This document shows, piece by piece, positions 33,354-42,563 of a DNA stretch of 64,000 nt; the stretch's first letter is position 1, and every line of letters begins with the position of its first letter. The stretch comes from Streptomyces sp. I05A-00742 (lineage in GTDB: Bacteria > Actinomycetota > Actinomycetes > Streptomycetales > Streptomycetaceae). Both the position numbers and the translations under genes were made by a program. The stretch lies in the NCBI RefSeq assembly GCF_013055795.1, contig NZ_JABETO010000008.1:38343-102342 (forward strand), in the 5' to 3' direction. The notes under the pieces are model-generated. The model had not been told where the DNA came from and made no database searches. It was given only the letters and a program-made list of their open reading frames with translations.

Positions 33354-34718
33354 ATGCGCGTCGCCATCGCTCTCTTCACCTCCGACCTGCGGCTCCACGA
33401 CAACCCCGTGCTGCGGGCGGCGCTCCGGGCGGCCGACCGCGTCGTCCCGTTGTTCGTCGTCGACACCGGCGTGGCGGAGGCCGGCTTCACCGCGCCCAAC
33501 CGGGCCGCGTTCCTCGCCGACTGCCTGGCCGACCTGGACGAGGGGCTGCGGGCGCGCGGCGGGCGGCTGGTCGTCCGCCGCGGCGCCGTGGTCGAGGAGA
33601 CCTGCCGGGTCGCCGCGGAGACGGACGCGGCGGAGGTGCACCTCGCCGCCGGGGTGAGCGGCTACGCGCACCACCGCGAGGAGCGGCTGCGCTCCGCGCT
33701 GGAGGCGGACGGGCGGCGGCTGCGGGTGCACGAGGGGGTGATCACCGTGGTGGCCCCGGGCGCGGTCACGCCTTCCGGCAAGGACCACTTCGCGGTGTTC
33801 ACGCCCTACTTCCGGCGCTGGTCGGCGGAGCCGCCGAGGGCCGTCACCGGCGCGCCCCGCCGGGTCGAGGTGCCCGAGGTCGGCGGTCTCCCCGTCCCCG
33901 CGGCCGCGGACCTCGCGGCCGGTGACGTGGCGCCCGGCCTGCCGCGAGGCGGCGAACGCGAGGGCCGCCGCCGTCTCGCGGCCTGGCTGCGGGACGGGGT
34001 GGGGCACTACGCCGGCCTCCACGACGACCTGGCCGCCGACGGCACGTCCCGCCTCTCCCCCTACCTGCACTTCGGCTGCCTGTCCCCCGCGGAGGTCGTG
34101 ACCCGCGCCCGCGGCGGCTCCCCGGGCGCCGACGCGTTCGTCCGGCAGCTGGCCTGGCGCGACTTCCACCACCAGGTCCTGGCCGCGGTCCCCCGGGCCG
34201 CCGCCGGCGACTACCGCACACGGCACGACCGCTGGCGCCGGGACGCCGCCGAGTACGACGCCTGGCGGGCGGGGCGGACCGGCTACCCGGTCGTCGACGC
34301 GGCCATGCGCCAGCTCGCCCACGAGGGCTGGATGCACAACCGGGCCCGGATGATCGTCGCCTCCTTCCTCACCAAGACCCTCCACCACGACTGGCGCGAG
34401 GGCGCCCGTCACTTCCTCCACCACCTGGTCGACGGCGACCTGGCCAACAACCAGCTCAACTGGCAGTGGATGGCGGGCACCGGCACCGACACCCGCCCGA
34501 ACCGCGTCCTCAACCCCGTCGTCCAGGGCCGCCGTTTCGACCCGGACGGCACCTACGTCCGGCGCTGGGTGCCTGAACTCGCCGGTCTCGCGGGCGGATC
34601 GGCCCACGAGCCCTGGAGGCTCGGCGACGCGGAGCGGGCCCGGCTGCCCTACCCCGCGCCCCTCGTCGGCCTCGCGGACGGCCTGGCCCGCTTCCGCGCG
34701 GCCCGGGGGCTCGGCTGA
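33354..34718 (+). CDS. phrB: Deoxyribodipyrimidine photolyase
   Basis: A 454-residue class I photolyase/cryptochrome-family protein. The N-terminal antenna-binding alpha/beta domain starts IALFTSDLRLHDNPVL. The FAD-binding C-terminal domain shows SRLSPYLHFGCLSPAEV, QLAWRDFHHQVL, GYPVVDAAMRQLAHEGWMHN, NRARMIVASFLTKTL and NNQLNWQWMAGTGTDTRPN. It repairs UV-induced cyclobutane dimers using light. Length is normal. It is transcribed on its own, 194 bases from the small gene upstream. Confidence 0.92.
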   Translation: MRVAIALFTSDLRLHDNPVLRAALRAADRVVPLFVVDTGVAEAGFTAPNRAAFLADCLADLDEGLRARGGRLVVRRGAVVEETCRVAAETDAAEVHLAAGVSGYAHHREERLRSALEADGRRLRVHEGVITVVAPGAVTPSGKDHFAVFTPYFRRWSAEPPRAVTGAPRRVEVPEVGGLPVPAAADLAAGDVAPGLPRGGEREGRRRLAAWLRDGVGHYAGLHDDLAADGTSRLSPYLHFGCLSPAEVVTRARGGSPGADAFVRQLAWRDFHHQVLAAVPRAAAGDYRTRHDRWRRDAAEYDAWRAGRTGYPVVDAAMRQLAHEGWMHNRARMIVASFLTKTLHHDWREGARHFLHHLVDGDLANNQLNWQWMAGTGTDTRPNRVLNPVVQGRRFDPDGTYVRRWVPELAGLAGGSAHEPWRLGDAERARLPYPAPLVGLADGLARFRAARGLG

Positions 34719-34845
34719 GGGCCGCGTCCCCTCGGCCGCCCGCATGAAGATGCACGTCCAGGTGTTCCGTGGGTGGATGGGGGCAGGGGCGGGGTGACCG
34801 GCCGTGCGCCGGTCGGGTACGGCAGCGAACGGGAGGTACGGTCCC

Positions 34846-36588
34846 ATGGCCAAGCAGACGGTGGCGGAGCAGTTCGTCGAGATCCTGGCGCGGGCCGGGG
34901 TGCGCCGGCTCTACGGGGTCGTCGGCGACAGTCTCAACCCGGTCGTGGACGCGGTGCGCCGCAACGCGGCCGTCGACTGGGTGCACGTCCGCCACGAGGA
35001 GGCCGCCGCCTTCGCCGCCGGGGCGGAGGCGCAGCTGACCGGGAAGCTCGCCGCCTGCGCGGGCTCCTGCGGGCCGGGGAACCTGCACCTCATCAACGGC
35101 CTGTACGACGCGCACCGTTCCATGGCGCCGGTGCTCGCCCTGGCCTCGCACATCCCCAGCGGCGAGATCGGCACCGGCTTCTTCCAGGAGACCCACCCCG
35201 ACCAGCTGTTCCGGGAGTGCAGTCACTACTGCGAGCTGGTGTCCAACCCGCAGCAGATGCCGCGGGTGCTGCGGACCGGCATCCAGAACGCGATCGGGCG
35301 CGGCGGCGTCGGCGTCATCGTGCTGCCCGGGGACGTCGCGGGCGAGCCGGCGGCCGCGCCCACCGGCGACCACGCCCTGGTCACCGCCCGGCCGTCGGTG
35401 CGTCCTGGGGACGCGGAGATCGACGCGCTCGCCCGGATGGTCGACGAGGCGGGCAAGGTGACACTCTTCTGCGGCAGCGGCACGGCGGGGGCGCACGACG
35501 AGGTGATGCGGTTCGCCGAGCGGGTGAAGGCGCCTGTCGGCCACGCGCTGCGGGGCAAGGAGTGGATCCAGTACGACAACCCGTACGACGTCGGCATGAG
35601 CGGTCTGCTGGGCTACGGCGCCGCCTACGACGCCACCCACGAGTGCGACCTGCTGATCCTGCTGGGCACGGACTTCCCCTACAACGCGTTCCTCCCGGAC
35701 GACGTGAAGATCGCCCAGGTGGACGTGCGGCCCGAGCACCTGGGCCGGCGGTCCGCGCTCGACCTCGCCGTATGGGGCGACGTCCGCGAGACGCTGCGCT
35801 GTCTGACGCCGAAGGTGCGGGTCAAGAGCGGCCGGAAGTTCCTCGACAAGATGCTGAAGAAGCACGCCGACGCCCTGGAGGGGGTCGTCAGGGCGTACAC
35901 GCGGAAGGTGGAGAAGCACACGCCGATCCACCCGGAGTACGTGGCGTCGATCCTGGACGAGGAGGCGGCCGACGACGCGGTGTTCACCGTCGACACCGGC
36001 ATGAACAACGTCTGGGCCGCCCGCTACCTCACCCCCAACGGCCGCCGCCGCGTCATCGGTTCCTTCACCCACGGGTCGATGGCCAACGCCCTGCCGCAGG
36101 CGATCGGGGCGCAGTTCCTCGACCCGGACCGGCAGGTGGTGTCGATGTCGGGCGACGGCGGGTTCTCCATGCTGATGGGCGACTTCCTGACGCTGGTGCA
36201 GTACGGCCTGCCGGTCAAGGTCGTGCTGTTCAACAACTCGTCGCTGGGCATGGTCGAGCTGGAGATGATGGTGGGCGGCCTCCCCGCGTACGGGACGTCC
36301 AACCACAACCCCGACTTCGCGGCCATCGCCTCCGCGGCGGGGGCGTACGGGGTGCGGGTGGAGAAGCCCAAGCACGTGCGGGGCGCGCTGCGGGACGCCT
36401 TCCGGCACAAGGGTCCGGCACTCGTGGACATCGTGACCGACCCCAACGCCCTGTCGATGCCCCCGAAGATCAGCGCGGACATGGTGAGCGGGTTCGCCCT
36501 CTCGGCCGGGAAGATGGTGCTGGACGGCGGCGTGGGCCGGATGGTGCAGATGGCCCGCTCGAACCTGCGCAACATCCCGCGGCCCTGA
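34846..36588 (+). CDS. poxB: ThDP-dependent pyruvate dehydrogenase (quinone)-like enzyme
   Basis: A 580-residue enzyme of the pyruvate oxidase/acetolactate synthase family. The catalytic Glu is in [14 protein letters not shown], the Mg-ThDP motif is [12 protein letters not shown], and a FAD-binding middle domain is seen around [14 protein letters not shown]. PoxB-type enzymes decarboxylate pyruvate to acetate and CO2 and pass electrons to membrane quinones. The ATG follows GGGAGGTACGG. It lies directly upstream of the DosR-like regulator, beside a phosphoketolase locus, consistent with overflow or low-oxygen carbon metabolism. Confidence 0.85.
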   Translation: MAKQTVAEQFVEILARAGVRRLYGVVGDSLNPVVDAVRRNAAVDWVHVRHEEAAAFAAGAEAQLTGKLAACAGSCGPGNLHLINGLYDAHRSMAPVLALASHIPSGEIGTGFFQETHPDQLFRECSHYCELVSNPQQMPRVLRTGIQNAIGRGGVGVIVLPGDVAGEPAAAPTGDHALVTARPSVRPGDAEIDALARMVDEAGKVTLFCGSGTAGAHDEVMRFAERVKAPVGHALRGKEWIQYDNPYDVGMSGLLGYGAAYDATHECDLLILLGTDFPYNAFLPDDVKIAQVDVRPEHLGRRSALDLAVWGDVRETLRCLTPKVRVKSGRKFLDKMLKKHADALEGVVRAYTRKVEKHTPIHPEYVASILDEEAADDAVFTVDTGMNNVWAARYLTPNGRRRVIGSFTHGSMANALPQAIGAQFLDPDRQVVSMSGDGGFSMLMGDFLTLVQYGLPVKVVLFNNSSLGMVELEMMVGGLPAYGTSNHNPDFAAIASAAGAYGVRVEKPKHVRGALRDAFRHKGPALVDIVTDPNALSMPPKISADMVSGFALSAGKMVLDGGVGRMVQMARSNLRNIPRP

Positions 36589-36618
36589 ACCGACCCCGGG
36601 GCGGGGCTACGTCCGGCG

Positions 36619-36636
36619 CGCGGGGCGGGCCCCGCG
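36619..36636. terminator. Short GC hairpin after poxB
   Basis: CGCGGGGC (36619-36626) and GCCCCGCG (36629-36636) form a compact hairpin that starts 30 bases after the poxB stop. It probably separates poxB from the response-regulator transcript. Confidence 0.5.
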
Positions 36637-36662
36637 TCGGGAGGCTCGGGGACCGCCGGATG

Positions 36663-36676
36663 GGGCCGTTCGGCCC
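36663..36676. promoter_or_regulatory. DosR-box-like palindrome GGGCCG-TT-CGGCCC
   Basis: Perfect 6-2-6 inverted repeat located 80 bases upstream of the DosR-like regulator start. It has the GGGnCn-NN-nGnCCC layout of the M. tuberculosis DosR box. A terminator hairpin role for poxB is the alternative, but a separate hairpin already lies at 36619. Confidence 0.45.
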
Positions 36677-36755
36677 ATGGCACCGCCCCGTACGATCGTT
36701 CACGATCGACGAAGCGCGACCGATGCGACCGGCGCGGACGGTGACAGGAGGGGCA

Positions 36756-37436
36756 GTGGAACAGGCAAGGGTCTTCTCTCCGGAGAAGCCGGTCCGGGTG
36801 TTCCTCCTGGACGACCACGAGGTCGTCCGGCGGGGCATCCAGGACCTGCTGGACGCCGAGGACGACATCACGGTCGTCGGCGAGGCCGGCACCATCGAAC
36901 AGGCCCTCGCCCGCGGGCCCGCCCTGCGCCCCGACGTCGCCGTGCTGGACGTCCGGCTGCCCGACGGCGACGGCATCACGGTCTGCCGGGAGCTGCGGTC
37001 GCGGATGCCGGGGCTGGCCTGCCTGATGCTCACCTCGTTCGACGACGACGACGCGCTCCTCGACGCGATCATGGCCGGGGCGGCCGGTTACGTGCTCAAG
37101 CAGATCAAGGGCTCCGACCTGGTGGCCGCGATCCGCACGGTCGCCTCCGGGCAGTCCATGCTCGACCCGGCCACCACCGCACGCCTGATGAGCAGCCTGC
37201 GCGGGGACGAGGGAGCGCACCCGGAGGACGACCGGCTGGCCGGCCTCTCCCCCCGGGAACGCGACATCCTGGCCCTGATCGGCGAGGGCATGACCAATCG
37301 CCAGATCGGACGCCAGCTGTTCCTCTCCGAGAAGACCGTCAAGAACCACATCTCGCGGCTCCTCGCCAAGCTGGGCGTCGAGCGGCGCATCCAGGCGGCC
37401 GTCATCGCGTCGGAGGCGGCCCGGGCGGGCGGCTGA
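36756..37436 (+). CDS. DosR/DevR-like NarL-family response regulator
   Basis: A 226-residue regulator. The receiver domain (about 12-130) has the acidic pair [10 protein letters not shown], phospho-acceptor Asp in [13 protein letters not shown] and the conserved Lys in GYVLKQI. The C-terminal LuxR-type HTH reads [15 protein letters not shown], then [17 protein letters not shown] and ERRIQAAV, very close to the DosR DNA-binding helix region. No kinase gene is adjacent; a DevS-like kinase is at 52649-54343. The GTG at 36756 is preceded by AGGAGGGG; an ATG at 36723 has no ribosome site. The palindrome at 36663 suggests autoregulation. Confidence 0.88.
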   Translation: MEQARVFSPEKPVRVFLLDDHEVVRRGIQDLLDAEDDITVVGEAGTIEQALARGPALRPDVAVLDVRLPDGDGITVCRELRSRMPGLACLMLTSFDDDDALLDAIMAGAAGYVLKQIKGSDLVAAIRTVASGQSMLDPATTARLMSSLRGDEGAHPEDDRLAGLSPRERDILALIGEGMTNRQIGRQLFLSEKTVKNHISRLLAKLGVERRIQAAVIASEAARAGG

Positions 37437-37550
37437 GGGCGGGCTGCGGCTCCTTCAGCCGCCGGGCCCCCGGGCCGGGCCACCGCGCGATGCCGTCTTC
37501 GGCCACGCCGGTGTCCCTGGCCGAACCGTGAGATCGCATGAAGTGCGGCC

Positions 37551-37610
37551 GGTGAGCCGCCTGAGGATCCGGTGGGCCGCGTGACGATCCTGTGGGCCGC
37601 GTGACGATCC
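37551..37610 (+). repeat. 20-bp tandem repeat, three copies
   Basis: Three head-to-tail 20-base units lie at 37551-37570, 37571-37590 and 37591-37610. Units two and three (GGTGGGCCGCGTGACGATCC and TGTGGGCCGCGTGACGATCC) differ only in the first base; the first unit has three more changes. There are no unique spacers, so it is not a CRISPR array. It lies 124 bases upstream of the 912-residue protein gene. The rest of the 297-base gap (37437-37733) holds no recognisable gene. Confidence 0.85.
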
Positions 37611-37733
37611 GGTCGCCCTCCATCCGGGGACGGGGCGGAGACCGGCCGGGTGATCACACCCACCATTCAGTGTGAGCCGCGGCGTGTCATGGGATGGGAG
37701 AACCCGGGAGAGCGAAACGGAAGGGATGCCCCC

Positions 37734-40472
37734 ATGACGCTGGTGCTCACGTTCGTCGGCGCGACGCAGGTCCCCAGCGGAACGGTCGGTGCCGCCTACA
37801 ACCTGTGGACGTACAAGGCCGAGGGGACGTCGCAGGACCTCCCTCAGGGAAATCGGCTGGCTCTCGCGCTGGCCGGAGACATCAATGTGCTGGATCCCGC
37901 CGCCGTTCCCGGGGTGCCCGCCCTGGAGGGCACGTCCCTCCAGAAGGACCCGTCGGAGGCCCGCCAGTACGTGAGCCGTGAGATCCGGGGGACCGGGCCG
38001 CAGACGATCGCCTTTATCGCCCCGGTCCGGGCGGCCACCGGGGAAGTGCTCCTCATGAAGAGCACTCCCGGGAACCCCTTCGTCTCGATGCCCTTCGCCC
38101 TCTCGTCGGGCGGGCAGACCAGCCATTCGCAGCGGATCACCGTACCGGCCCCGGGCCTGCCGGCGTACGCGGGGCGACCGGTCGCCGACTTCGCGGGACA
38201 GCTCCCGTACGCCAGCGAGTTGTTCGGCGTCTACCACCCGCTGTCCGGGTGGCTGGGCGCGTACACGTCCATCGCCGCCTCCGAGGCACATCCCTCTTCT
38301 CCGTTCGCCAATCTGGCGTTCAACCGGTTCTTCGGTCCGGAGGCCCGCAAGCTGACCTACGCACCACTGGCCGCGCTGGCGGAGCACTACGACGACGCCG
38401 AGTCCGGTGGGCTGTCCCCCGTGGGGCTGGTGAACCTCTTCCGGGAGTACTTCTTCGAGTTCGACACCTTCCTGGGCCCCCCGGTGGGGCACATCTGGGT
38501 GAGCCCCGGCGGCTCCGTCGAGGTGGTCGAGAGCAGTACCCGGCGCACGCTGGTCGAGAAGGCGGCCGAGGTGTCGGAGGAGGTCTCCCGGAAGACCGAG
38601 GAGAGCCTGACCGAGCAGGACGACGTGGCCGACGCGGTCAAGGAGGAGAACTCCCGCGACACAAAACTCGGGGTGAGCGCCACCGGCGGAGTGAACGCGG
38701 CGATCTACCACGCCGACGTGAGTGCCAGTTTCAGCACCCAGAACACGGTCAAACGGGGCTCCGAGGCCACGCACAAGCACACCCGCACCCAGGCCGCGAA
38801 GGCCACGAGCGAGATCAAGCGCAACTTCAAGACCAGCTTCAGGACGGTGACGGAGACGACGGACACGTCGAGCCGCCGGTACATCCTGCAGAACACCACC
38901 AACGAACTGGTCAATTACGAACTGCGGCGCAAGCTGCGCAAGGTCGGACTGCAGCTCCAGCACGTCGGCTCGCGGCTGTGCTGGCAGGTGTTCATCGGCG
39001 ATCCGGGCCGGGATCTCGGGCTGGGCGACATGGTCCATGTCGTGGAGGCGCCCGATCTGACAGCGATCCCCAAGCCCGAGAAGCAGACCTATCCGCAGGA
39101 CCAGAAGGTGACGCACCCGCTGGAGCTGAAGTTCGTCCTGACCCATGGCGCGGACACTGACGCGGAGAACACCTACAAGCCGGACACCGACCCCAACGTC
39201 GGCATTTTCAAACCGGATGTGGGACACAACGACCTCATCAAGTTCCGCTTCGACTTCACCCTGCCGCCACCGCCGGAAGGCTTCGAGATCAAGAAGGGGG
39301 TTCCCCCGCAGGTCGACGTCCATGGCGCCCAGGTCCAGTTCACCATCGACGCCGCCACCCTCAACATGGGCGGGGGCAACCCGGATCCGGCCACGAACGC
39401 CTTCGCGCTGCGGCTGACATACGCCAACTTCCAGGGAAACAAGTCCCTCCCCATCGACGTCACCATCGTCTACACACTGAAGGCGGAAACCAAGGCGGCG
39501 ATCGACAAGGCCAACGATGACGCCGAGAACGCCTACAAGAAGGAAGTCACCCGGCTGCAGCACGAGGCGTACGGGAAAGCCGTACGCGAACGGCTGCACC
39601 TGGTCAGCACCATGCGCTCCCGCACACCCGAGGACCTGCGCAGCGAGGAGCGCCGGGTGGTCTTCCGGAATCTCATCCGGCGGCTGGAGGAGGCCGATCA
39701 ATATCCCAAGAAACCGGATGACTGGCCGTACCCGGAGGCGGAGGGCATCCAGCACCTCTTCGACGTGGACGAGATGCTGTACTTCGTCGCTCCCGACTTC
39801 TGGCGCCCCGGGCCGGTGCCGCCCCCTCCGGTGACCAACACCAGCACCGGCAGGTATCCGCTGCCTCCCGGCGACGAGTCGTCACCGACCGGCGGCACCG
39901 TGGCGCCCCTTCAGGGCCAGACGGTGGGCGGGTGGTATTCCCGCGCGGAGAAGTACAGGGCGGCCGACGGTGACACCGAGTGGCGGGTCGACTATCTCAT
40001 CACGGAGCAGACGCGGCCCGCACCGCTGGGCAGCTCTCTGGGGTGGCTCATTCAGATCGACGCCGACGAGCGGCGCAACGAATTCCTCAACGCGGCGTGG
40101 GTGAAAGCCGTTCTGCCCGTCCGGCCCGGCCAGGAGCAGGCCGCGTTGAAGTGGCTCACCGGTGTCGAGGGAGAAGCCGGCCTCGACGTCAACTATGTGC
40201 CCCAGTCCGGCGACCCGGACAGCTACCAGAACAAGAAGGTCGGCGAGGTTCTGGCACTGCTCACCACGCATCTGAACGCGGTCAACGCCGACTACACATT
40301 CACTCAGGCCTCGGAGAAGGTTTTCGAGACCGGATTCGATCCGCTGGCGGGCGGCTTCCGGCCGGCGAAGCCCTACGAGGTCTTCGACCAGTGGGTCGAG
40401 GTCCTGCCGACCGACCAGGTGGCCGCGGTGGCCGTGAAGTACGACCCGAAGACCGGACAGCAACTGCCGTGA
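37734..40472 (+). CDS. Large protein of unknown function (912 residues)
   Basis: No signal peptide or transmembrane helix is evident. The N-terminal 200 residues look beta-rich (LVLTFVGATQVPSG, SSGGQTSHSQRITVPAPG). Residues about 265-390 are highly charged and Thr/Ser-rich and probably helical (LVEKAAEVSEEVSRKTEESL, AAKATSEIKRNFKTSF), leading into SSRRYILQNTTNELVNYELR and KVGLQLQHVGSRLCWQVFIG. A second charged helix is around TKAAIDKANDDAENAYKKEV. I recall similar middle segments in large uncharacterised bacterial proteins but can give no function. AT-rich codons (AAA, TTT, AAT, TAT) look commoner than in neighbouring genes, hinting at transfer. ATG 37734 follows GGAAGGG. It is the first of three co-directional genes. 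Confidence 0.75.
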   Translation: MTLVLTFVGATQVPSGTVGAAYNLWTYKAEGTSQDLPQGNRLALALAGDINVLDPAAVPGVPALEGTSLQKDPSEARQYVSREIRGTGPQTIAFIAPVRAATGEVLLMKSTPGNPFVSMPFALSSGGQTSHSQRITVPAPGLPAYAGRPVADFAGQLPYASELFGVYHPLSGWLGAYTSIAASEAHPSSPFANLAFNRFFGPEARKLTYAPLAALAEHYDDAESGGLSPVGLVNLFREYFFEFDTFLGPPVGHIWVSPGGSVEVVESSTRRTLVEKAAEVSEEVSRKTEESLTEQDDVADAVKEENSRDTKLGVSATGGVNAAIYHADVSASFSTQNTVKRGSEATHKHTRTQAAKATSEIKRNFKTSFRTVTETTDTSSRRYILQNTTNELVNYELRRKLRKVGLQLQHVGSRLCWQVFIGDPGRDLGLGDMVHVVEAPDLTAIPKPEKQTYPQDQKVTHPLELKFVLTHGADTDAENTYKPDTDPNVGIFKPDVGHNDLIKFRFDFTLPPPPEGFEIKKGVPPQVDVHGAQVQFTIDAATLNMGGGNPDPATNAFALRLTYANFQGNKSLPIDVTIVYTLKAETKAAIDKANDDAENAYKKEVTRLQHEAYGKAVRERLHLVSTMRSRTPEDLRSEERRVVFRNLIRRLEEADQYPKKPDDWPYPEAEGIQHLFDVDEMLYFVAPDFWRPGPVPPPPVTNTSTGRYPLPPGDESSPTGGTVAPLQGQTVGGWYSRAEKYRAADGDTEWRVDYLITEQTRPAPLGSSLGWLIQIDADERRNEFLNAAWVKAVLPVRPGQEQAALKWLTGVEGEAGLDVNYVPQSGDPDSYQNKKVGEVLALLTTHLNAVNADYTFTQASEKVFETGFDPLAGGFRPAKPYEVFDQWVEVLPTDQVAAVAVKYDPKTGQQLP

Positions 40473-40491
40473 TTGCGGAGGAGGCTCGGAC

Positions 40492-40689
40492 GTGAATGTC
40501 TACACCGTCGAATACACGGCTCTGAAGGACCCGCCCATGAAGGAACGCAGACTGCGGGCGGACAGCTACACCGTCCACGGCGACTTCGTCGACTTCACCA
40601 CCACCGACGGCCAGAAAGTATTCAGCGTCCGCGCCGAGGCCGTCGTGACGATCAGGAAAGAAGCCGCTTCCGCCGAGCCGGCGGGCTGA
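40492..40689 (+). CDS. Small protein in the unknown three-gene locus
   Basis: A 65-residue protein, predicted beta-rich (MNVYTVEYTALKD, YTVHGDFVDFTTTDGQKVFS, VRAEAVVTIRKE). A strong ribosome site GGAGGAGG lies before the GTG at 40492, only 19 bases after the preceding stop, which supports real translation. It could be a chaperone, immunity or adaptor for its large neighbours. I do not recognise a family. Confidence 0.65.
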   Translation: MNVYTVEYTALKDPPMKERRLRADSYTVHGDFVDFTTTDGQKVFSVRAEAVVTIRKEAASAEPAG

Positions 40690-40742
40690 CCGCGGTGTAC
40701 TGCCCTGCCCGCGCCGGACGGTACGGCCCCGAGGCGTAGCCG

Positions 40743-42467
40743 ATGCCTCCAGTGGAATGGCGCGTCACCGTGAACGTCGGCAACGCCAGCGGTGTGCCCG
40801 TCGACGGCGCGCGGCTGACCCTGCACATCTCCTCGGGCGGCCAGGTGCAGCACAGCCCGCAGATCGTCCTCTCCGGCGCGACCCACACCTTCCTCGCGCC
40901 GAGCGATGCCCAGAGCATCGTCTGCGAGCTGCGTCATCTCCGCTACGCGCCGCTGCACATGGCTCTGGTACGGAGTCCCGGGGAGACCGTCTGGCGCTGG
41001 CTCAACGCCACCCGTCGCGTCCGCACCACCGGACACGACGTCGAGGTCCTGGCGACCCTCGGCCGCATTCGACCGGTGCCGGTCAGCCACATCCCGGAGG
41101 CGGAACTGTTCCGGCGGGCGGCCGTGCACCAGCCCGCGTTGGAGAAGTTCAGGGAGACGGACGCCCCCCGGAAGGCGCGTCATCTGCCCCTGACACAGCC
41201 GGACTTCGTGCCGCTCGACCCGGACTTCCGAACGGCGCTGGTGAACCGGGACCGCACCGCCTACCGCCTCCAGCAAGTACGCCAGCCGGCGATCTCCGAG
41301 TTCCTCGTCGCGCGGCCGGAGCTGTTCTCCGACGCGCCGGCCGCCGAGGGGTGGCGCCGGTTCGCGACCAGCAAGGCAGCCGTCGACCCGCAGCGGGAAG
41401 GGCGGTTCTATCTCGTCGAGTACGGCGATGTGGGCGACGATGCCGGCGGCACGCGATTCGCCGTGGGCGTGTGGGTGCCCCACCGGCTCCACGACCCCAA
41501 GGCGGAGAAGCTCGACTTCGTCGTCTGGCTGCACCCCTCCGTCACCAACAACAAGCGGCACTACCCCCAGGTCCATCCGCCCTTCCGGCCGCCGTACCCC
41601 TACGGCATCTTGGCCACCATGGGCAACGGGAGTGCCATCGCGACACAGCGGTTCATCGAGATCCCGATCACGCAAGTGCTGGAGGGGCGCTTCCTCGCCT
41701 ACCAGCTCGCCGCCGCGCACCGGTCGGCGGTCATCGTCGTGCCCGTCGCACCGTCCAACCACTTCGAGCCCTTCGTGGCCCCGGCGACCCTGATGCGACT
41801 CCTCAAGGAGCTCTGTCTCTGGATTCCGCGGGACGTCCCCCGCGGCGCCGAGGCCGCCGTGCACCGGCCCTCGCCTGCCGTCGGACGCATCGTCGTCAGC
41901 GCGTTCAGCTCAAGTGTGAAACAGCTCCACGACCTCACCAAGGCCGGTGGCCTGACGGGCAGCCTCCCGGATTCCCTCTTCGACGCCCCGCACTGGTGGG
42001 CGCCGCCCCGTCCCGACGGCTCCGCGAACGACGTGGTCGAGTTCGACCGCGCCTGGAAGGAGCAGTGGGCGATCGACGGGTTCACTCCACAGTTCCTCGA
42101 CTACGCCGATGCGGCGGCCTCGTGGGTCCAGCTCGGCGACCGGCGGCTGCGGATCTACAAGAGCAGGTTCACCGGCGGCTGGAACCTGCCGACGCCCCGC
42201 CGTGTGGGGGCATGGGCCGACCTGGTGAAGCGCCTCCGCCTGCAGCCTCAGGTCCACAGGAGCGGCGGCCTTCGTGCGGTGAGCATGAGCGACAAGGGCT
42301 CCGTGGTCCATGCCGTGTCCATCCCGGACGAGTTCGTCCTCGGCCCGGAAACCGGACCCGACGCCGCACTCAAGCCCACGCTGAAACCCGACAGCGCCCA
42401 CGAGATGATGTCCCTCGTCTTCTTCGGGCACGCCGCGGTCACCAGCGGGCTCACCATCGCCCCCTAG
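40743..42467 (+). CDS. Putative serine-hydrolase-like protein (574 residues), unknown function
   Basis: The first 90 residues look like an Ig/beta-sandwich domain (VTVNVGNASGVPVDGARLTL, SGATHTFLAPSDAQSIVCEL). The middle to C-terminal part has alpha/beta-hydrolase flavour: WLHPSVTNNKRHYPQ, AAAHRSAVIVVPVAPSNHFEPF and a nucleophile-elbow-like VVSAFSSSVKQLHDL; a late VFFGHAAVT could supply a histidine. The canonical GxSxG is absent, so activity is uncertain. No signal peptide is seen. It is the third gene of the block and is convergent with phosphoketolase. ATG 40743 follows GAGGCG. Confidence 0.65.
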   Translation: MPPVEWRVTVNVGNASGVPVDGARLTLHISSGGQVQHSPQIVLSGATHTFLAPSDAQSIVCELRHLRYAPLHMALVRSPGETVWRWLNATRRVRTTGHDVEVLATLGRIRPVPVSHIPEAELFRRAAVHQPALEKFRETDAPRKARHLPLTQPDFVPLDPDFRTALVNRDRTAYRLQQVRQPAISEFLVARPELFSDAPAAEGWRRFATSKAAVDPQREGRFYLVEYGDVGDDAGGTRFAVGVWVPHRLHDPKAEKLDFVVWLHPSVTNNKRHYPQVHPPFRPPYPYGILATMGNGSAIATQRFIEIPITQVLEGRFLAYQLAAAHRSAVIVVPVAPSNHFEPFVAPATLMRLLKELCLWIPRDVPRGAEAAVHRPSPAVGRIVVSAFSSSVKQLHDLTKAGGLTGSLPDSLFDAPHWWAPPRPDGSANDVVEFDRAWKEQWAIDGFTPQFLDYADAAASWVQLGDRRLRIYKSRFTGGWNLPTPRRVGAWADLVKRLRLQPQVHRSGGLRAVSMSDKGSVVHAVSIPDEFVLGPETGPDAALKPTLKPDSAHEMMSLVFFGHAAVTSGLTIAP

Positions 42468-42493
42468 CCTCGGAGGCGGGGGCCGATCGCGAT

Positions 42494-42556
42494 TCTCAGG
42501 ACGGACCGCTCTCAGGACAGACCGTCCTCAGGCAGACCGTTCTCACGACGGACCGC
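42494..42556. repeat. Imperfect 16-bp tandem repeat, four copies
   Basis: Units TCTCAGGACGGACCGC (42494), TCTCAGGACAGACCGT (42510), a 15-base CCTCAGGCAGACCGT (42526) and TCTCACGACGGACCGC (42541) run head to tail. They fill most of the 96-base gap between the convergent 574-residue gene and phosphoketolase. No hairpin dominates, so a pure terminator role is doubtful. Confidence 0.85.
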
Positions 42557-42563
42557 ACTCCCC

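Noticed and set aside
37551..37610. Possible CRISPR array
   Set aside because: The 20-base units are directly adjacent with no unique spacers, and no cas genes are present.
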